This document shows positions 38,400 to 49,174 of a stretch of 64,000 nucleotides of DNA, in pieces. The translations under genes were made by a program, and so were the position numbers. The stretch spans positions 669,042 to 733,041 of the forward strand of contig CAUYUJ010015726.1 of assembly GCA_963575745.1 (NCBI GenBank), in the 5' to 3' direction. Positions within the stretch are counted from its first letter, which is position 1. The number at the start of each line of letters is the position of its first letter. The notes below the pieces were generated by a model. The model made no database searches. It was not told the DNA's origin and saw only the letters and a program-made list of their open reading frames with translations. Source of the stretch: Prorocentrum cordatum (Eukaryota; Sar; Dinophyceae; Prorocentrales; Prorocentraceae).

Positions 38400-39147
38400 G
38401 ATGCTCATGCCAAGGCGCGGGCCAAGATGGAGGGAAGAAGCGGGACGTGCATGGGTATTGTGTGAGAGCTGGCGCTTGCAATTCTAATTGTGGATCGCCT
38501 GAAGCAGGCACTCTTTGAGTTCCCGATGCTTCTGCACCCCCTGGGATACTCCTGATGCCTCGGTTGGCCTCCAGCGGAGCCCCGGGCAACCGAACAAGAA
38601 CGATGCATGGACGCCGCCATCGCTTCCGTCACCGCATGGTGCCAGCGGGGAGGGGCTGGCAAACATATGTTTGCCGGCCCCCCCCGCGTGGTGCCAAACA
38701 AGGGCACCGATTTTTTGTCGGCCCCATTTTTTACAGGGTTGGCGAAAATCCGCGGTGACCGCCGGCTGGGGCTGGCAAACATATTTTTGCCGGCCCGACA
38801 CCCCTGGCACCAGCGGAACGCCACAGGCACCGACACCGGCGAGCCCACTGCCGAACTTGACCCAACGGGGCGGTGAGTGGCATTTCATCTCGACGGTGCT
38901 TCCGAGATTCATGCGACGCCATCTGCCCCGGTATGTGCACCCCTGCCCCCTGCCCTCGTCGTCCTTTCCCCATCCCCCATCTCTCACTCCCCCCTCCAAT
39001 TGCTCCTCCCTCATCCCACTCCTCACTTTTCCTCTTTTGATCTAAAACAATTTGTATCTGGGCCTTTTCGCACCAGCCTGGCGATGTCACCACGGCCCTC
39101 AATGTGGTGACGATTTGGTGCCCATCCTGTGGCCGCCTATATGATAT
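38400..39147. other. Spacer with palindromes, no gene recognised
   Basis: GC-rich near 38.6-38.85 kb (palindrome cluster), then pyrimidine-rich at about 38940-39040. Nothing coding was identified. Confidence 0.4.
38635..38815. repeat. Cluster of palindromes
   Basis: Two near-perfect 26-bp dyads, each starting GGCTGGCAAACATAT and ending TTTGCCGGCC, lie at 38654-38679 and 38770-38795. Between and beside them are TGGTGCCA, GGTGCC...GGCACC and TGGCACCA, which also pair. Confidence 0.7.
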
Positions 39148-39510
39148 CTATAACACCAAGGTAACGCCACTTTTAGCTGGGTTGGACCCGACCCAACCGG
39201 GCCGTGGGCGGTTTGCCCTCACTGGCCTTAGCGAGCTGGGCCGCCTATGCAGCCTGCGCGCTGGATGTACTGTGTCGAGCCCCTGCTTCGCCATGAACGC
39301 GACCACGCCCTTGTAAGTGATTGCGCCAGCGTCACCACTGCCAGCCGACGCCGCGGGCTGGCGGGCGCCGCCCCTCGGGGCGCCGCTGCCTCCTGCAGGC
39401 TGCTGGGGCTGCTGGGGCCGGGAGCCGACCCAAGGCGGGGTCTTGGGTGCTGGGTCCCCTTTGAGCTCCGCGCTCTGGACGCGCAGCTCATGCAAGAGGC
39501 GCATCTGCGG
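39148..39510 (-). CDS. Possible coding fragment
   Basis: The last 120 codons of a much longer frame whose upstream part is microsatellite. MRLLHELRVQSAELKGDPAP and AITYKGVVAFMAKQGLDTVH have ordinary protein composition, separated by a Gln/Pro/Gly linker. No family was recognised. Confidence 0.2.
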   Translation of the reverse strand, partial: PQMRLLHELRVQSAELKGDPAPKTPPWVGSRPQQPQQPAGGSGAPRGGARQPAASAGSGDAGAITYKGVVAFMAKQGLDTVHPARRLHRRPSSLRPVRANRPRPGWVGSNPAKSGVTLVL

Positions 39511-39619
39511 AGGCCCCTTAGCCCAGGCCCCCCCGCGGTGGAGTGGGCCCCGCGCCACGCGCCCGAGCCGAGAACGGGGGAGCCTGAGCCTTGGTTGCGG
39601 CCTGCCGCGCCGCATTGAC

Positions 39620-40224
39620 CACTTTCTGAGGTGCTGGCTCGTCACACGGCCTGCATTTGACCCGCGACGCCCCAGTGTCCCAGCAGCCGCAGCCACACCC
39701 CCAACAGGGGGTCTCCGCGCCTGGCAAGACATCGGGCGATGGAACCATCGGCCGCCTTCGGAGAGGGCGGCAGATGCGAGCGTGAATGCAACTGTCGATT
39801 GGCCCGCAAGCACGAGCCGCTCTGCCATACGCGCTTGCAAGCACAGGGGCCCCAACGCGCCTGTGCCAGAACGGCTCAAACGATGGGGAGGAGTAAGCCG
39901 CACACGGTGGGGAGGAGGGACGGAGAGAAGAGGGGCGATGGAGAATGCATTGGCCTGCCTCCGATGGAGGTGATGTGAGGAAGGGGGGAATCGAGGAGGG
40001 GGGGCGAAGGCCGCGCGCGGTGGAAAAGGCCCTAAGGGTCCCAGCACAGACACCGAGGGAGGGAGTATCGAGGATCGAGGAGGATCGATGAGGAAGAGAA
40101 CAGGGGAGGAGGACGACGACGATAATCGAACAGGATGGAGGATGGAGGATCGAGGAGAGCCCACCCTGTCCCACTCTCCTTGGCCAACAGCTCGACGGTG
40201 GAATCCCGCTGTGCCTGCCGCGTG
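39620..40224. other. No gene recognised
   Basis: Spacer leading into the GAT/GAG microsatellite; short frames only. Confidence 0.4.
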
Positions 40225-40700
<476 letters not shown>

Positions 40701-41284
40701 CATCAGTAGTGGGAAGGGGAGGGAGAAAAGGACAAAGAGGAGGCAGAGGGGTGTCCAAGGTCGAGGGTGGAGGCAGACCCCCGATGACGGCTTCCCATCT
40801 TGGACCGTTCTTATGACACCCCAGGGGGCCCCAAGTACAGCAAGGGCTCCTGGATGCCGAGCACTCCGAGCACTGCCCGAAGACCTTTCGTCGTGCTTGC
40901 TCCGCGATGCGAGCAAGTCTGGAGAAACCGTCTTCTTCCGTCCACGATTCCTGTCGTCCAGCCTGTCCCCCTCCCCCTCCGCCGCCAAACCCTCCACCCT
41001 GAGGGACCTCCGGAGGCCTATGAGCAGTCCACAACTGCAGAGAACGTCTAGAGGCTTCGGTCCACTGGAGGATCGAAGATGACTCAATGGGAACCATGGA
41101 TTCCCCCCTGGGCGATGGCTGCGCGTCCGCCGAACTGCGTCCAGCCGTAACGAAAGAAACTCCGAGCCAATTAAGGGCCCGGAACCTCGAGCAACGAGAA
41201 CTTCGAGCTTGACCCTTCCAGGGCCCGGCCTCCAGCGACAAGAGCCTCGCCGTGGACCCCTCCCCGACCCAAGTGTTCCGAGCT

Positions 41285-41410
41285 GCGACCAGCCACCTCC
41301 GAGACGAAGACGCCGTCGCCGTCGCCGTCGCCGGCGTCGGCGTCGGCGTCGTTGTCGTCGTCGCCATCGTCGTCGGCGTCGTCGTCGTCGTCGGCGTCGT
41401 CCACTCTTCC
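41285..41410. repeat. GTC microsatellite, interrupted
   Basis: Runs of GTC/GTCG with variants; frames on both strands stay open. Confidence 0.85.
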
Positions 41411-41529
41411 CAGCTGTGTCTGGCCGTGGCGGTGCGACCCTCCAATCGACGGCGTCGTCGTGGAGGCCTTCTGTTGGTTGGCGGCGCCCGTGGGGGAGTG
41501 GCCGCGAGGGGGGACGCCGATTAAGATTA

Positions 41530-41672
41530 GGTCGGGCATGTCCCTTAGAGGGGGATTTTGGATGCAAAACAGACTCACAAATACCTACAATTATCAACAA
41601 CAATTAAACATCGTCCCCAGACTATTTTCTAACTATTTTTGAATATTCCTCCTGTAGAAGGACACGCCCGAC
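41530..41672. mobile_element. Small MITE, 143 bp, with 9-bp target duplication
   Basis: TTAAGATTA flanks both sides (41521-41529 and 41673-41681). The ends GTCGGGCATGTCC (41531-41543) and GGACACGCCCGAC (41660-41672) are inverted repeats with one mismatch. The interior is AT-rich against a GC-rich background. Nine-base duplications occur in Mutator-like and Merlin-like families. Confidence 0.75.
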
Positions 41673-41699
41673 TTAAGATTAAGAAGGCGGGGGGCCTCT

Positions 41700-42140
41700 T
41701 CTTAGAAGACCTCGGAGGTTTCTAATTGGGCGCTTGGGCGCGACTTATGGGGGGGGGCGGGGCGGTACATGGGGGAGGAGAAAGGAGCCCTTTTCGGGCC
41801 CCAGAAGTCCCCTTTGGGGTCCGACAGGGCCCCTTTCCGGGCCCTGGAGGGCCCCTTTTCGGCAGCCCTCGCTGCCCCACCCCCCCCATTCATCGCCCTC
41901 CCCGCTGCGCGCGGCCCAACCTCGGGAGGCGTCTGAAACGCCAGGCGGGCTCCCTAGAACCCCCTGCCTTCTCAGAAGCAGCCCCGCCTGCCTTCTCAGA
42001 GGGCCACCCCACCCGCGCCACGCCCCCCCTCGGGCGCCGCCGAGCATGGGCGAGCCGCGCCCAGCCCCGGCGACGAATCCCTCCGAGACGGAGACGCCGT
42101 CGCGCCTTGGAGCCCCTCCTAGACGAAGGCGCTGTCGCTC
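41700..42140. other. Spacer, no gene recognised
   Basis: GC-rich; GGGCCCCTTTTCGG-like strings recur at about 41790-41860. No gene. Confidence 0.4.
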
Positions 42141-42149
42141 CTCGTCCTC

Positions 42150-42241
42150 CTCTTCTACACCACCTCCTCCTCCTCCTCTCCTCCTCCTCCCTCCCTCCTC
42201 TCCTCCTCCTCCTCCTCCTCCTCCTCTTTCCTCCTCCTCCT

Positions 42242-42273
<32 letters not shown>

Positions 42274-42429
42274 TCCTCCTCCTCCTCTTCTCCTCCTCCT
42301 CCTCCTCTCTCTCCTCCTCCTTCTCCTCCTCCCTCCTCCTCCTCCTCTCCTCCTCCTCCTCCTCCTCCTCCTCCTCCTCCTCCTCCTCCTCTCCTCTCCT
42401 CCTCCTCCTCCTCCTCCTCCTCCTCCTCC

Positions 42430-42460
<31 letters not shown>

Positions 42461-42960
42461 ATAGGGCAACGAGCAGCGACAGACATGTCAAAAGCTCGGA
42501 CGTCCGCGCGGAGTCCTCGCACCGGCGCCGGGGCCCCCCGGCAGCGGAGCCCGAGGGGGGACGGGAGGCCCGCGCTCGCGCGCAGCGCGGCGGCCTGGCT
42601 CAGCTCGGTTGCGTTCGCGGCGTTGGCGGCCGCCTGCCCCAGGGGCGCCGTCGTCCACCGCCGTCCGCCGCCCGCCGTCCGCCGCCGTCCGTCGGCCTCG
42701 TCCGTCGTCCAGAGTCGTCGTCCATCGTCGTCGCCGTCGTCCGTCACGTTCGTCGGCCGTCGTCCGTCGTCCTCCGCCGTCGTCTGCCGCCCGTTCTCAG
42801 TCGTCGTCTTCTGCCGCCCATCTTCTGTCTTCAATCTTTAGTCGTCGTCGCCGCTATCATTGCTTTCCCTCGCCGCCGTCGCTGCCGGAGTCGTCGTCTT
42901 CGTCGTCGCTGGCGTCGTCGCTGGCGTCGTCGTCCGTCGCGTCGTCCGTCGACATCGTGG
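42150..42960. repeat. TCC tract and CGTC-rich tract
   Basis: (TCC)n with small variants at about 42150-42455; then unique GC-rich sequence; then CGTC/CCGTCG-rich sequence at about 42650-42960. Confidence 0.85.
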
Positions 42961-43442
42961 TCCGTTGCCGTGCGTCGCCAGGACGGCCGGGATGGGGACA
43001 ACAAGTGTGGGACAGGCTGTGGGACAGGCGACGATGTCCCAAAGGGACAACTTTCAGGGTGACACCGACACCGACTCATGTCACATAACATTGGCGAGAT
43101 CTGTTGTTTGTCATCGTCCCCGATCGTGCCGAAATGAAGCAGGACAACTTTTGAAGAGGCTGAATTTCGACGCGCCCCGCGCCAGGAAACGGACAAGGAG
43201 GGCCATCCCATGTCCCATGTTTGAAGCAAAAGAACGGATGAACGTAGAATATCAGCGCGTGGGCCTGAAACCGTTTCTGTGTGAAAAAAGTGTGGAGTCA
43301 CCCCATATGTGGAGCCCATTGTTTGAGGAGCATATGGAACCTTACGTCCTAACCCACTTCCAAGCCCATGTCCAAACCCCCGAAACCCACGTCCAACCCC
43401 GCGTATAAATCCACGCCCGACCCCACGTCCAAACTCAAATGA
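42961..43442. other. No gene recognised
   Basis: Mixed spacer. CCCACGTCCAA-like strings repeat at about 43365-43432, just before the second TTAA-type element. Confidence 0.4.
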
Positions 43443-44408
43443 ATCCCACCAGCCCTCTGGGCGTAGGTGGTCTAGAGCAGATCCTCTTCCACCCCTCCCT
43501 CTTCCCCCTTGGGGAGGGGTTTACCCCTCCCCCTACCCCCTCCCCTGGACCTGGACGGGGGGGGCCGCGGGTAGTTAGAGCGTCCAAGATGGCCCAAGAC
43601 GGCTCCAAGAGCGCCTCAGAGAACCCAAGATGAGCTCCAAGATGGCTCAAGATAGCGCAAGATCGCTCACGATGGCTCCTAAGATGGTTCCAAGAAGCCC
43701 AAAGACGGCCCCAAGATAACTCCAAGTGGCCAAACAGCTCCCCAAGGAGGCCCCGAAGAGGCCAAAATCGTCCCAAAACCTAAGGAAAATCAATGATTTT
43801 TGCTTTCTCGCCTTTTCGCTTCCGATGGCCATCCGAGGCCTGGAGATGGCTCCAAGATGGCCCAAGAGGGCCCCAAGAGAGCCCCAAAAGAGCCCCAAGA
43901 CGGCCCCAAGAGCGCCCAAGAGCACTCCAAGAGCGTTCCAAGAGGGGTCCAAGAGGCGATTTTAGGGGCTTCCGAGGGGGGGCGCTAATTAAACCCCCCC
44001 TCTTGTTTGATCGACTCCCTCCAAGATGGCCCCAAAAGCGCCCCGAAGGCTCCCCAGAGCGCCTCAAGAGGGTCCCAAGAGGCGCCCAAGATGCCCCAAG
44101 GCGCCCAAAAAGCCCTCCAAGAGGCCCTCAAAAGACCCCCAAGAAGCTCCTTCCCCTCCTCCTCCTCCTCCTCCGATTCTTCCTCCTTCTCCGTCCTCCT
44201 CCTCCTCCTCCTCCTCCTCCTCTTCCCCCTCCTCCTCCTCCTCCTCCTCCGACGACGACGACGACGACTCCTCTTCCATCCTCCCCCTCTCGGGGTCTGT
44301 GACAGCTTCCCCCGCCCTTTGTTATTCTGCATGCTCCCCGACTTCCCTGATCACCTCAACTCCCCTGAGCATCGTTTCTGGATGGGCTGGTGGGGATACG
44401 CGAAGCGT
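43443..44408. mobile_element. Non-autonomous element, copy 2
   Basis: Starts ATCCCACCAGCCC like copy 1. GGGCTGGTGGGGAT at 44384-44397, its near-inverse, is followed by ACGCGAAGCGT, shared with copy 1. The first 130 bp match 27771-27905, and the interior again has CCAAGATGGCC/CCAAGAGG arrays. A block like that near 28020-28130 appears inverted at about 43768-43805. A TCC tract lies at about 44155-44250. TTAA flanks are not visible, so the duplication has decayed or this copy arose otherwise. Confidence 0.6.
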
Positions 44409-44816
44409 CAACAATTTTTACATCCAATACGTTTCGGTACCCAAGGCCAAACGCGGAATTAATCTGTAAATGGGTCAATGGGGGACCCTACATGCAAGTA
44501 CTGTTTCGGAAACAACTTTCACTTTCGACGACAACCGAACATTTGCTCCAAACGCTGGAGGCCTGGTCTTCACGAGCGGCAATCATACGTGCACATATCC
44601 GTGCCCTCGCGGTCTGGATACCGCAGCGCGATCGCACGGGCGCGCGATCCACTCGATGCGTTTGTTTATTGGGGACTCGCGCAGGCCCGCTCTGTATTCA
44701 TTGGGCCGCATCCGAGGAGCCTGGACAGCAATGGAATCGTAATCAGATTCAGAGGTGAGGCAAACCAGTGAGGTGCAACGATAGGGGGGGCTGGCATAGT
44801 GGCATAAGGGCCAGGG

Positions 44817-45002
44817 GAAACATCGATCTGTAATCGACGATACATCGCCGATAGATCGGCGATGGGCCAACAATAGTGAGTCCGCACGTTCCTAGGCAGG
44901 TCGGGGCTATCGGGCCCTTCTCGGCGATCAATGGGCGATTGGGGATCAATGCATCCTCGCCTATGCCTATCCCTCCCTATCGTTGCCCCTGAGAGGTGAG
45001 GC
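44817..45002 (+). repeat. Dispersed repeat B, copy 1
   Basis: Rich in CGATCGGCGAT-type strings: ATCGCCGATAGATCGGCGATGG and GGGCGATTGGGGATCAATGC. Related copies lie at 60965-61105 and 62388-62530, same orientation. Confidence 0.65.
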
Positions 45003-46059
45003 AAAAAAGCACGCAAACCTTGAAAACGCGGGGGCCCACGCCCCAAGATTCCTCATCCTCCATGCGCCCTCAGCACCTGGAGACCGCCATCTTGGCCCAC
45101 TGTGCAAGACCGTCGGCGGCGACTCCCCTCCCCAGCCGCAGCCAAGGAAGCCGTGGATATGGGTATGCCCAGAACTCCGACGTCGAATTCTTTCACCACA
45201 CGGACTCCCCTAGAAAAGTGGACCCTTTCCCCAAGACCAGCTTTTCATCCCGAACCGCCTTTTGACGGACCCATGGCACGGTGAGGGCCCCTGGAGGCGC
45301 AAAACTGGCAACAAAACATTCCGTCGCGATTATTCCACGACGCGAGCACGGAGAAAGCCCTTCTGGACGGTCTTCGTGAGAACCGTCAAGCGCTGACAAG
45401 CCCGATCAAGATGCCCTTGCGCCAGATCAGTCCGGACTTTCACCCTGGGGTCCAAGCGGATGATCGTAAGCCAGATCAAGCTGGTGTTTGATCACGGGTA
45501 TACTGGCGCCGATGCTGAACTGAACCTCCCAGGAGTTACATCCTGGGTTCCCCACCCGCGAGAGCTCGGCTGCCCTCCCCGCGGGGGCCTGTGGCGGCGC
45601 GCACAAGGGGGTGGGGGGAGGGGGGGAGGCCTCTTAGAAGGAGGCTGCTTCTTAGAAGGCGCTTGCCTTGCATCTACAGAGAAGGGCCGCACCTTTTGAG
45701 AAGCAGGAGTGCTTCTAAGAAGCCTGTCCCCCTCCCCCCTCCCCCATGCGCGTGGCCGAGGTAAAAAGCCAGCAGGCCTGCAAAACGCAGGGGCTCACGC
45801 CCAAAATTCCTCATCCTCCACGCGCCCTCAGAACCTGGAGGCCGCCACCTCGGCCCACTGTGCAAGACCGCCGGCGGCGGCTCCGCTCCCCAGCCGCAGG
45901 CAGGGAAGCGCGTGGCCAAAGCCTGGTGGTCGTGGGCGCGCACGGCGGCGCTCTGCACGAACGAGGGCGGCACGACGGCCGCCTTCGCGGCTGGCCTCTT
46001 GGCGGCCTGGCCGCTCTGGACGAGGGCCTCGGGCGGCCAAGGGCTGCGGTGGAATCCTG
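45003..46059. other. Spacer, no gene recognised
   Basis: Contains dispersed repeat A copy 2. Two related stretches beginning CAGGCCTGCAAAACGCAGGG and GCAAACCTTGAAAACGCGGG (45773 and 45014) are a diverged duplication of about 150 bp that includes the Leu/Pro-coding strings near CCTCATCCTCC. Confidence 0.45.
45214..45264 (+). repeat. Dispersed repeat A, copy 2
   Basis: GGACCCTTTCCCCAAGACCA with following CATCCCGAACCG matches 2231-2285 and 61508-61560. Confidence 0.55.
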
Positions 46060-46800
46060 CTCCTCCTCTTCGCTCCTCCTCGCTCCTCCTAGCTCCCCCT
46101 CCTCCTCCTCCTCCACCTCCTCCTCCTGATCCTCATCATCATATTCATCCTCCTCCACCTCCTCCTCCTCCTCATCCTCATCATCATCTTCATCCTCCTC
46201 CTCCTCCTCCTCGCTCTTCGCTCATCCTCTTCCTCCTCGTTCATCCTCGCCCCCCCACCGTCCTCCTCCTCCTCCTCCTGGTGCTTGTCCTCCTCCTTCT
46301 CCTCCTCCTCCTCCTCCTCCTCCTCCTCCTCGTTCCTCGCTTCTTCTCCTCGCTTCTCCTCCTCCTCCTCCTCCTCCTCCTCCTCCTCCTCCTCCTCCTC
46401 CTCCTCCTCCTCCTCCTCCTCCTCCTCCTCGCTCCTCCCCATGCTTCTCGCTTATCCTCGCTCCCCTCCGTCCTCCTCCTCCTCGTCCTTGCTCCTCACT
46501 CCTCCTCGTGCCTCTCGTTCATTCTTGCCCCCCCCCATCCTCTTCCTCCTCTTTTTCGTCCTCACTCCTCCTCCTCCTCCTCCTCCTCTCTCCTCCCTCC
46601 TCCTCCTCCTCCTCCTCCTCCTCCTCGCCCCCCCTCCTCTTGCTCCTGCTCCTCCTCCTACTGCTCCTGCTCCTACTCCTCACTCCTCCTCCTCCTCCTC
46701 CTCCCTCCTCCTCCTCCTCCTCCTCCTCCTCCTCTCCTCGTCCTCCTGTTCCTCCTCCTCCTCCTTCTCCTCCTTCTCCTCCTCCTCCTTCTCCCCTGAC
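46060..46800. repeat. Long TCC microsatellite tract
   Basis: The longest pyrimidine tract of the window: TCC repeats with TCATCC, TCG and TTCC variants for about 740 bp. Open in all plus frames and in several minus frames as acidic or Arg-rich repeats. Confidence 0.95.
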
Positions 46801-47775
46801 ACCCCCGCGCCGCGAACAAACAAACTTCACGAGAGGATGTTTGTTTGACCGCTGTCTGCCTTCGGCGGCCCTTACAAGGCCCTAGGGCCGTCAACAAAAC
46901 AGCTCGAGATGAAGAGTCCCTGGGAAGAGGTCCACCCCTGGGGAAAACCAACAGGTGCCGATACTGCTACTCCCCTGATTTCTCCCAGGGTGCGTTCAGA
47001 CCAGAATTTCAGGGCGAATCCAGCCGTGGCGACGAGGGCCTCCCGGGAGGCCCACGACGGGGGAAACGAGGGACTGGTATCGGCATCGCTTCCTCTGATG
47101 GGGGGCCACGTTACGAAAAGAAAGCGACGCCGAATGCCCGCCTCGAGGCTCGAAGATCGAGTTGGATACGGAAAGCATGGGGACGAAAACCATCAGCAGT
47201 TCCTGCCCATCTTTAACCAGATTCTTTGTCGGCGTCTCCGCGGACGACGTCCATTCGAGACACGAGGTCGCCTGCCCAACAGCGGCCGCTGTCGGCTTCG
47301 GACAGCGGTTGCTGTTTGGTATCGTGCCTATTTACCCATACACATCTCGGGCGCCCAGACTCCCGATCTCTAGACATGACTGGCCCGAGACTGTTTGGGG
47401 ACCGTCCTAGAGCCAGCGGGCGCGCACTCGCACACGTGCCGTGATGGGGCCTTCCTGAGCAAGGTGACCACTGTCACCCGCGGCTTTATGGGCACAGGCT
47501 TAAAACTGCCTTTTTCAATGCTGCTGCAGGCATGAGATGACGGCCGTGCCCCTCCTCGATGGCCTCCGGCGCTCCCCCCCCTTCGGTAGCATGCGCTGAT
47601 CCGCACAACCTGTTATCACACTGGCTCCCTTGCTCGAGGCTGCCTGCGCGCTCCTGCCTGTAGCCTCCTTGTGCCTTCGTCCTCTGCCGCCGCCTTCTTC
47701 TCTTCCACCCGTCGCAGTGTGCACACGGACCAGCGCGGCTCATCGAACGCGTTAGCGTTTGATCTCTCTGCTGAC
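46801..47775. other. No gene recognised
   Basis: Unique GC-rich spacer with short frames only. Confidence 0.4.
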
Positions 47776-48204
47776 CAGGAGGAGGAGGAGGAGGAGGAGG
47801 AGGAGGAGGAGGAGGAGGAGGAGGAGGAATAGCGGGGGGAGGAAGGGCAGGGGAAACGGTAGGAGGTCCGTGTACAGCGACCAGCAGGACGAGGAACAAC
47901 GCCCCCCTCATGATGTGGTCGTGTGTAGAAGAACAAAGTGTACGGAGCAAATTCGGGTCATGCGGCGGGGCTATGGCACCGAGCTGAAGCCTTGAGCCAA
48001 AGTGGCTACGGACCGAGGAAGGGGTGTTCTTGGGGGGGGGGGGGGGGCGGGGGGGGGGGGAAGTATGGGGAGCGGGGGGGTCCGAAGGTTGTGACCCCCC
48101 CTCCCCGGGGAGCACTCCTCCTCATCCTCTTCTTCCTCCTCCTCCTCCTCCTCCTCCCTCCTCTCCTCCTCCTCCTCCTCCTCCTCCTCCTCCTCCTCCT
48201 CCTC
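47776..48204. repeat. GGA tract, G-run region and TCC tract
   Basis: (GGA)n at 47776-47830, runs of G at about 48032-48060, and (TCC)n at about 48128-48204. The GGA and TCC tracts face each other and could pair as an imperfect inverted repeat. Confidence 0.85.
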
Positions 48205-48760
48205 GCGTTAGCGTTTGAATGACGTGGCGATCGCGACACGCAGTAACGATGGGGCCACCCCTGAGCTGGCCGCCCGAGCCGCCGACGCGAGGGCGGCCCC
48301 CATAAGCCCGGGGGGCGCAGGGCCAGCGCGGAGGCCACCTGGGAGATCGGACGGCTGTGCTGTGCCTTCGGGGCGGCCTCGTCCCTCCTCTTCGTCGTTG
48401 CCCTTTACGCGCCGAGCCCGCATCGAACCCATGCCGAGCCCGCGCCGATTCCGTGTCCGGTCCGCCTCGAAGCCACGCCGCACCCGCGTCGGATTCAAGA
48501 ACATGCGACAGCTTCTAGGGCGGGCGAGGCCCCCCGAAGGTGCAGCGTGTCCACCGCTCCCCACCGCTCGGAAGAAGCAGGTAGAAACTCGAAGCAGGAG
48601 GGCGCTGGGGGCGAAGTGGATCTCCGCCCGCCCCCCGAAGAGGTCGGTCGGACGCAGGCTGGGGCGCTGGGTCGTGCTCTGTCAATCTCGTGAGGTCATG
48701 CGCCCTGAAGGTCCTCGGGGGCCGATGTCACCCTGGGGCCGAAAAAGGAACAAGACAAAA

Positions 48761-49048
48761 TTACCCGTGGGGCCACAGGATGGCCTCGAAATGCCATGGC
48801 GCGACGCGTTTGCGCTTGCGCTCTCTGGCTTCGGCACGGTTCTTTCGAATGCGCTCAAGCTGCTCAGGCGTGAGCTGAGCGAGCGGAGGAGGAGGGGGAG
48901 GGGGGAAGACGACTAAGGTAGCCGAGCCAGGGGCGGGGCTGTCCGCTCCCAACTCTTGGGCGGCCTCCTCGTCCGCCTCGAGGTCGTAGGCCGACTCCTG
49001 CGGCCGAGGATCCTCTTGGGCCATGGACAGAGGGACCTGGGGAGGCAT
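48761..49048 (-). CDS. Small ORF with an LTPEQLERIRKNR motif
   Basis: 95 codons from an ATG. It reads MAQEDPRPQESAYDLEADEE, then a Pro run, then LTPEQLERIRKNRAEARERK and RKR. The last segment resembles the basic EQ-x-x-R-I-x-x-N-R-x-x-A motif found near the ends of diverse DNA-associated proteins. It lies just downstream of the LINE fragment and could be its C-terminal part or a separate exon. Confidence 0.3.
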   Translation of the reverse strand: MPPQVPLSMAQEDPRPQESAYDLEADEEAAQELGADSPAPGSATLVVFPPPPPPPLAQLTPEQLERIRKNRAEARERKRKRVAPWHFEAILWPHG

Positions 49049-49174
49049 GGCGGGGGCACCAGGGACCAGGAGAGGGGCAAAGGCGGAAGAAGGGGAGTCA
49101 GGAGGGTCCCAACGCCACCTTTCAGGATCAACTTTACGTTTAACCCTGAGGCTGCCGGCATAGTCGGGAGGCTC

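Noticed and set aside
41726-43062. Long Pro/Ser-rich plus-strand frames (371 and 442 codons)
   Set aside because: TCC microsatellite translated in different phases; no domain.
46060-46800. Glu-rich and Leu-rich frames on both strands
   Set aside because: Same cause: TCC/GGA tract.
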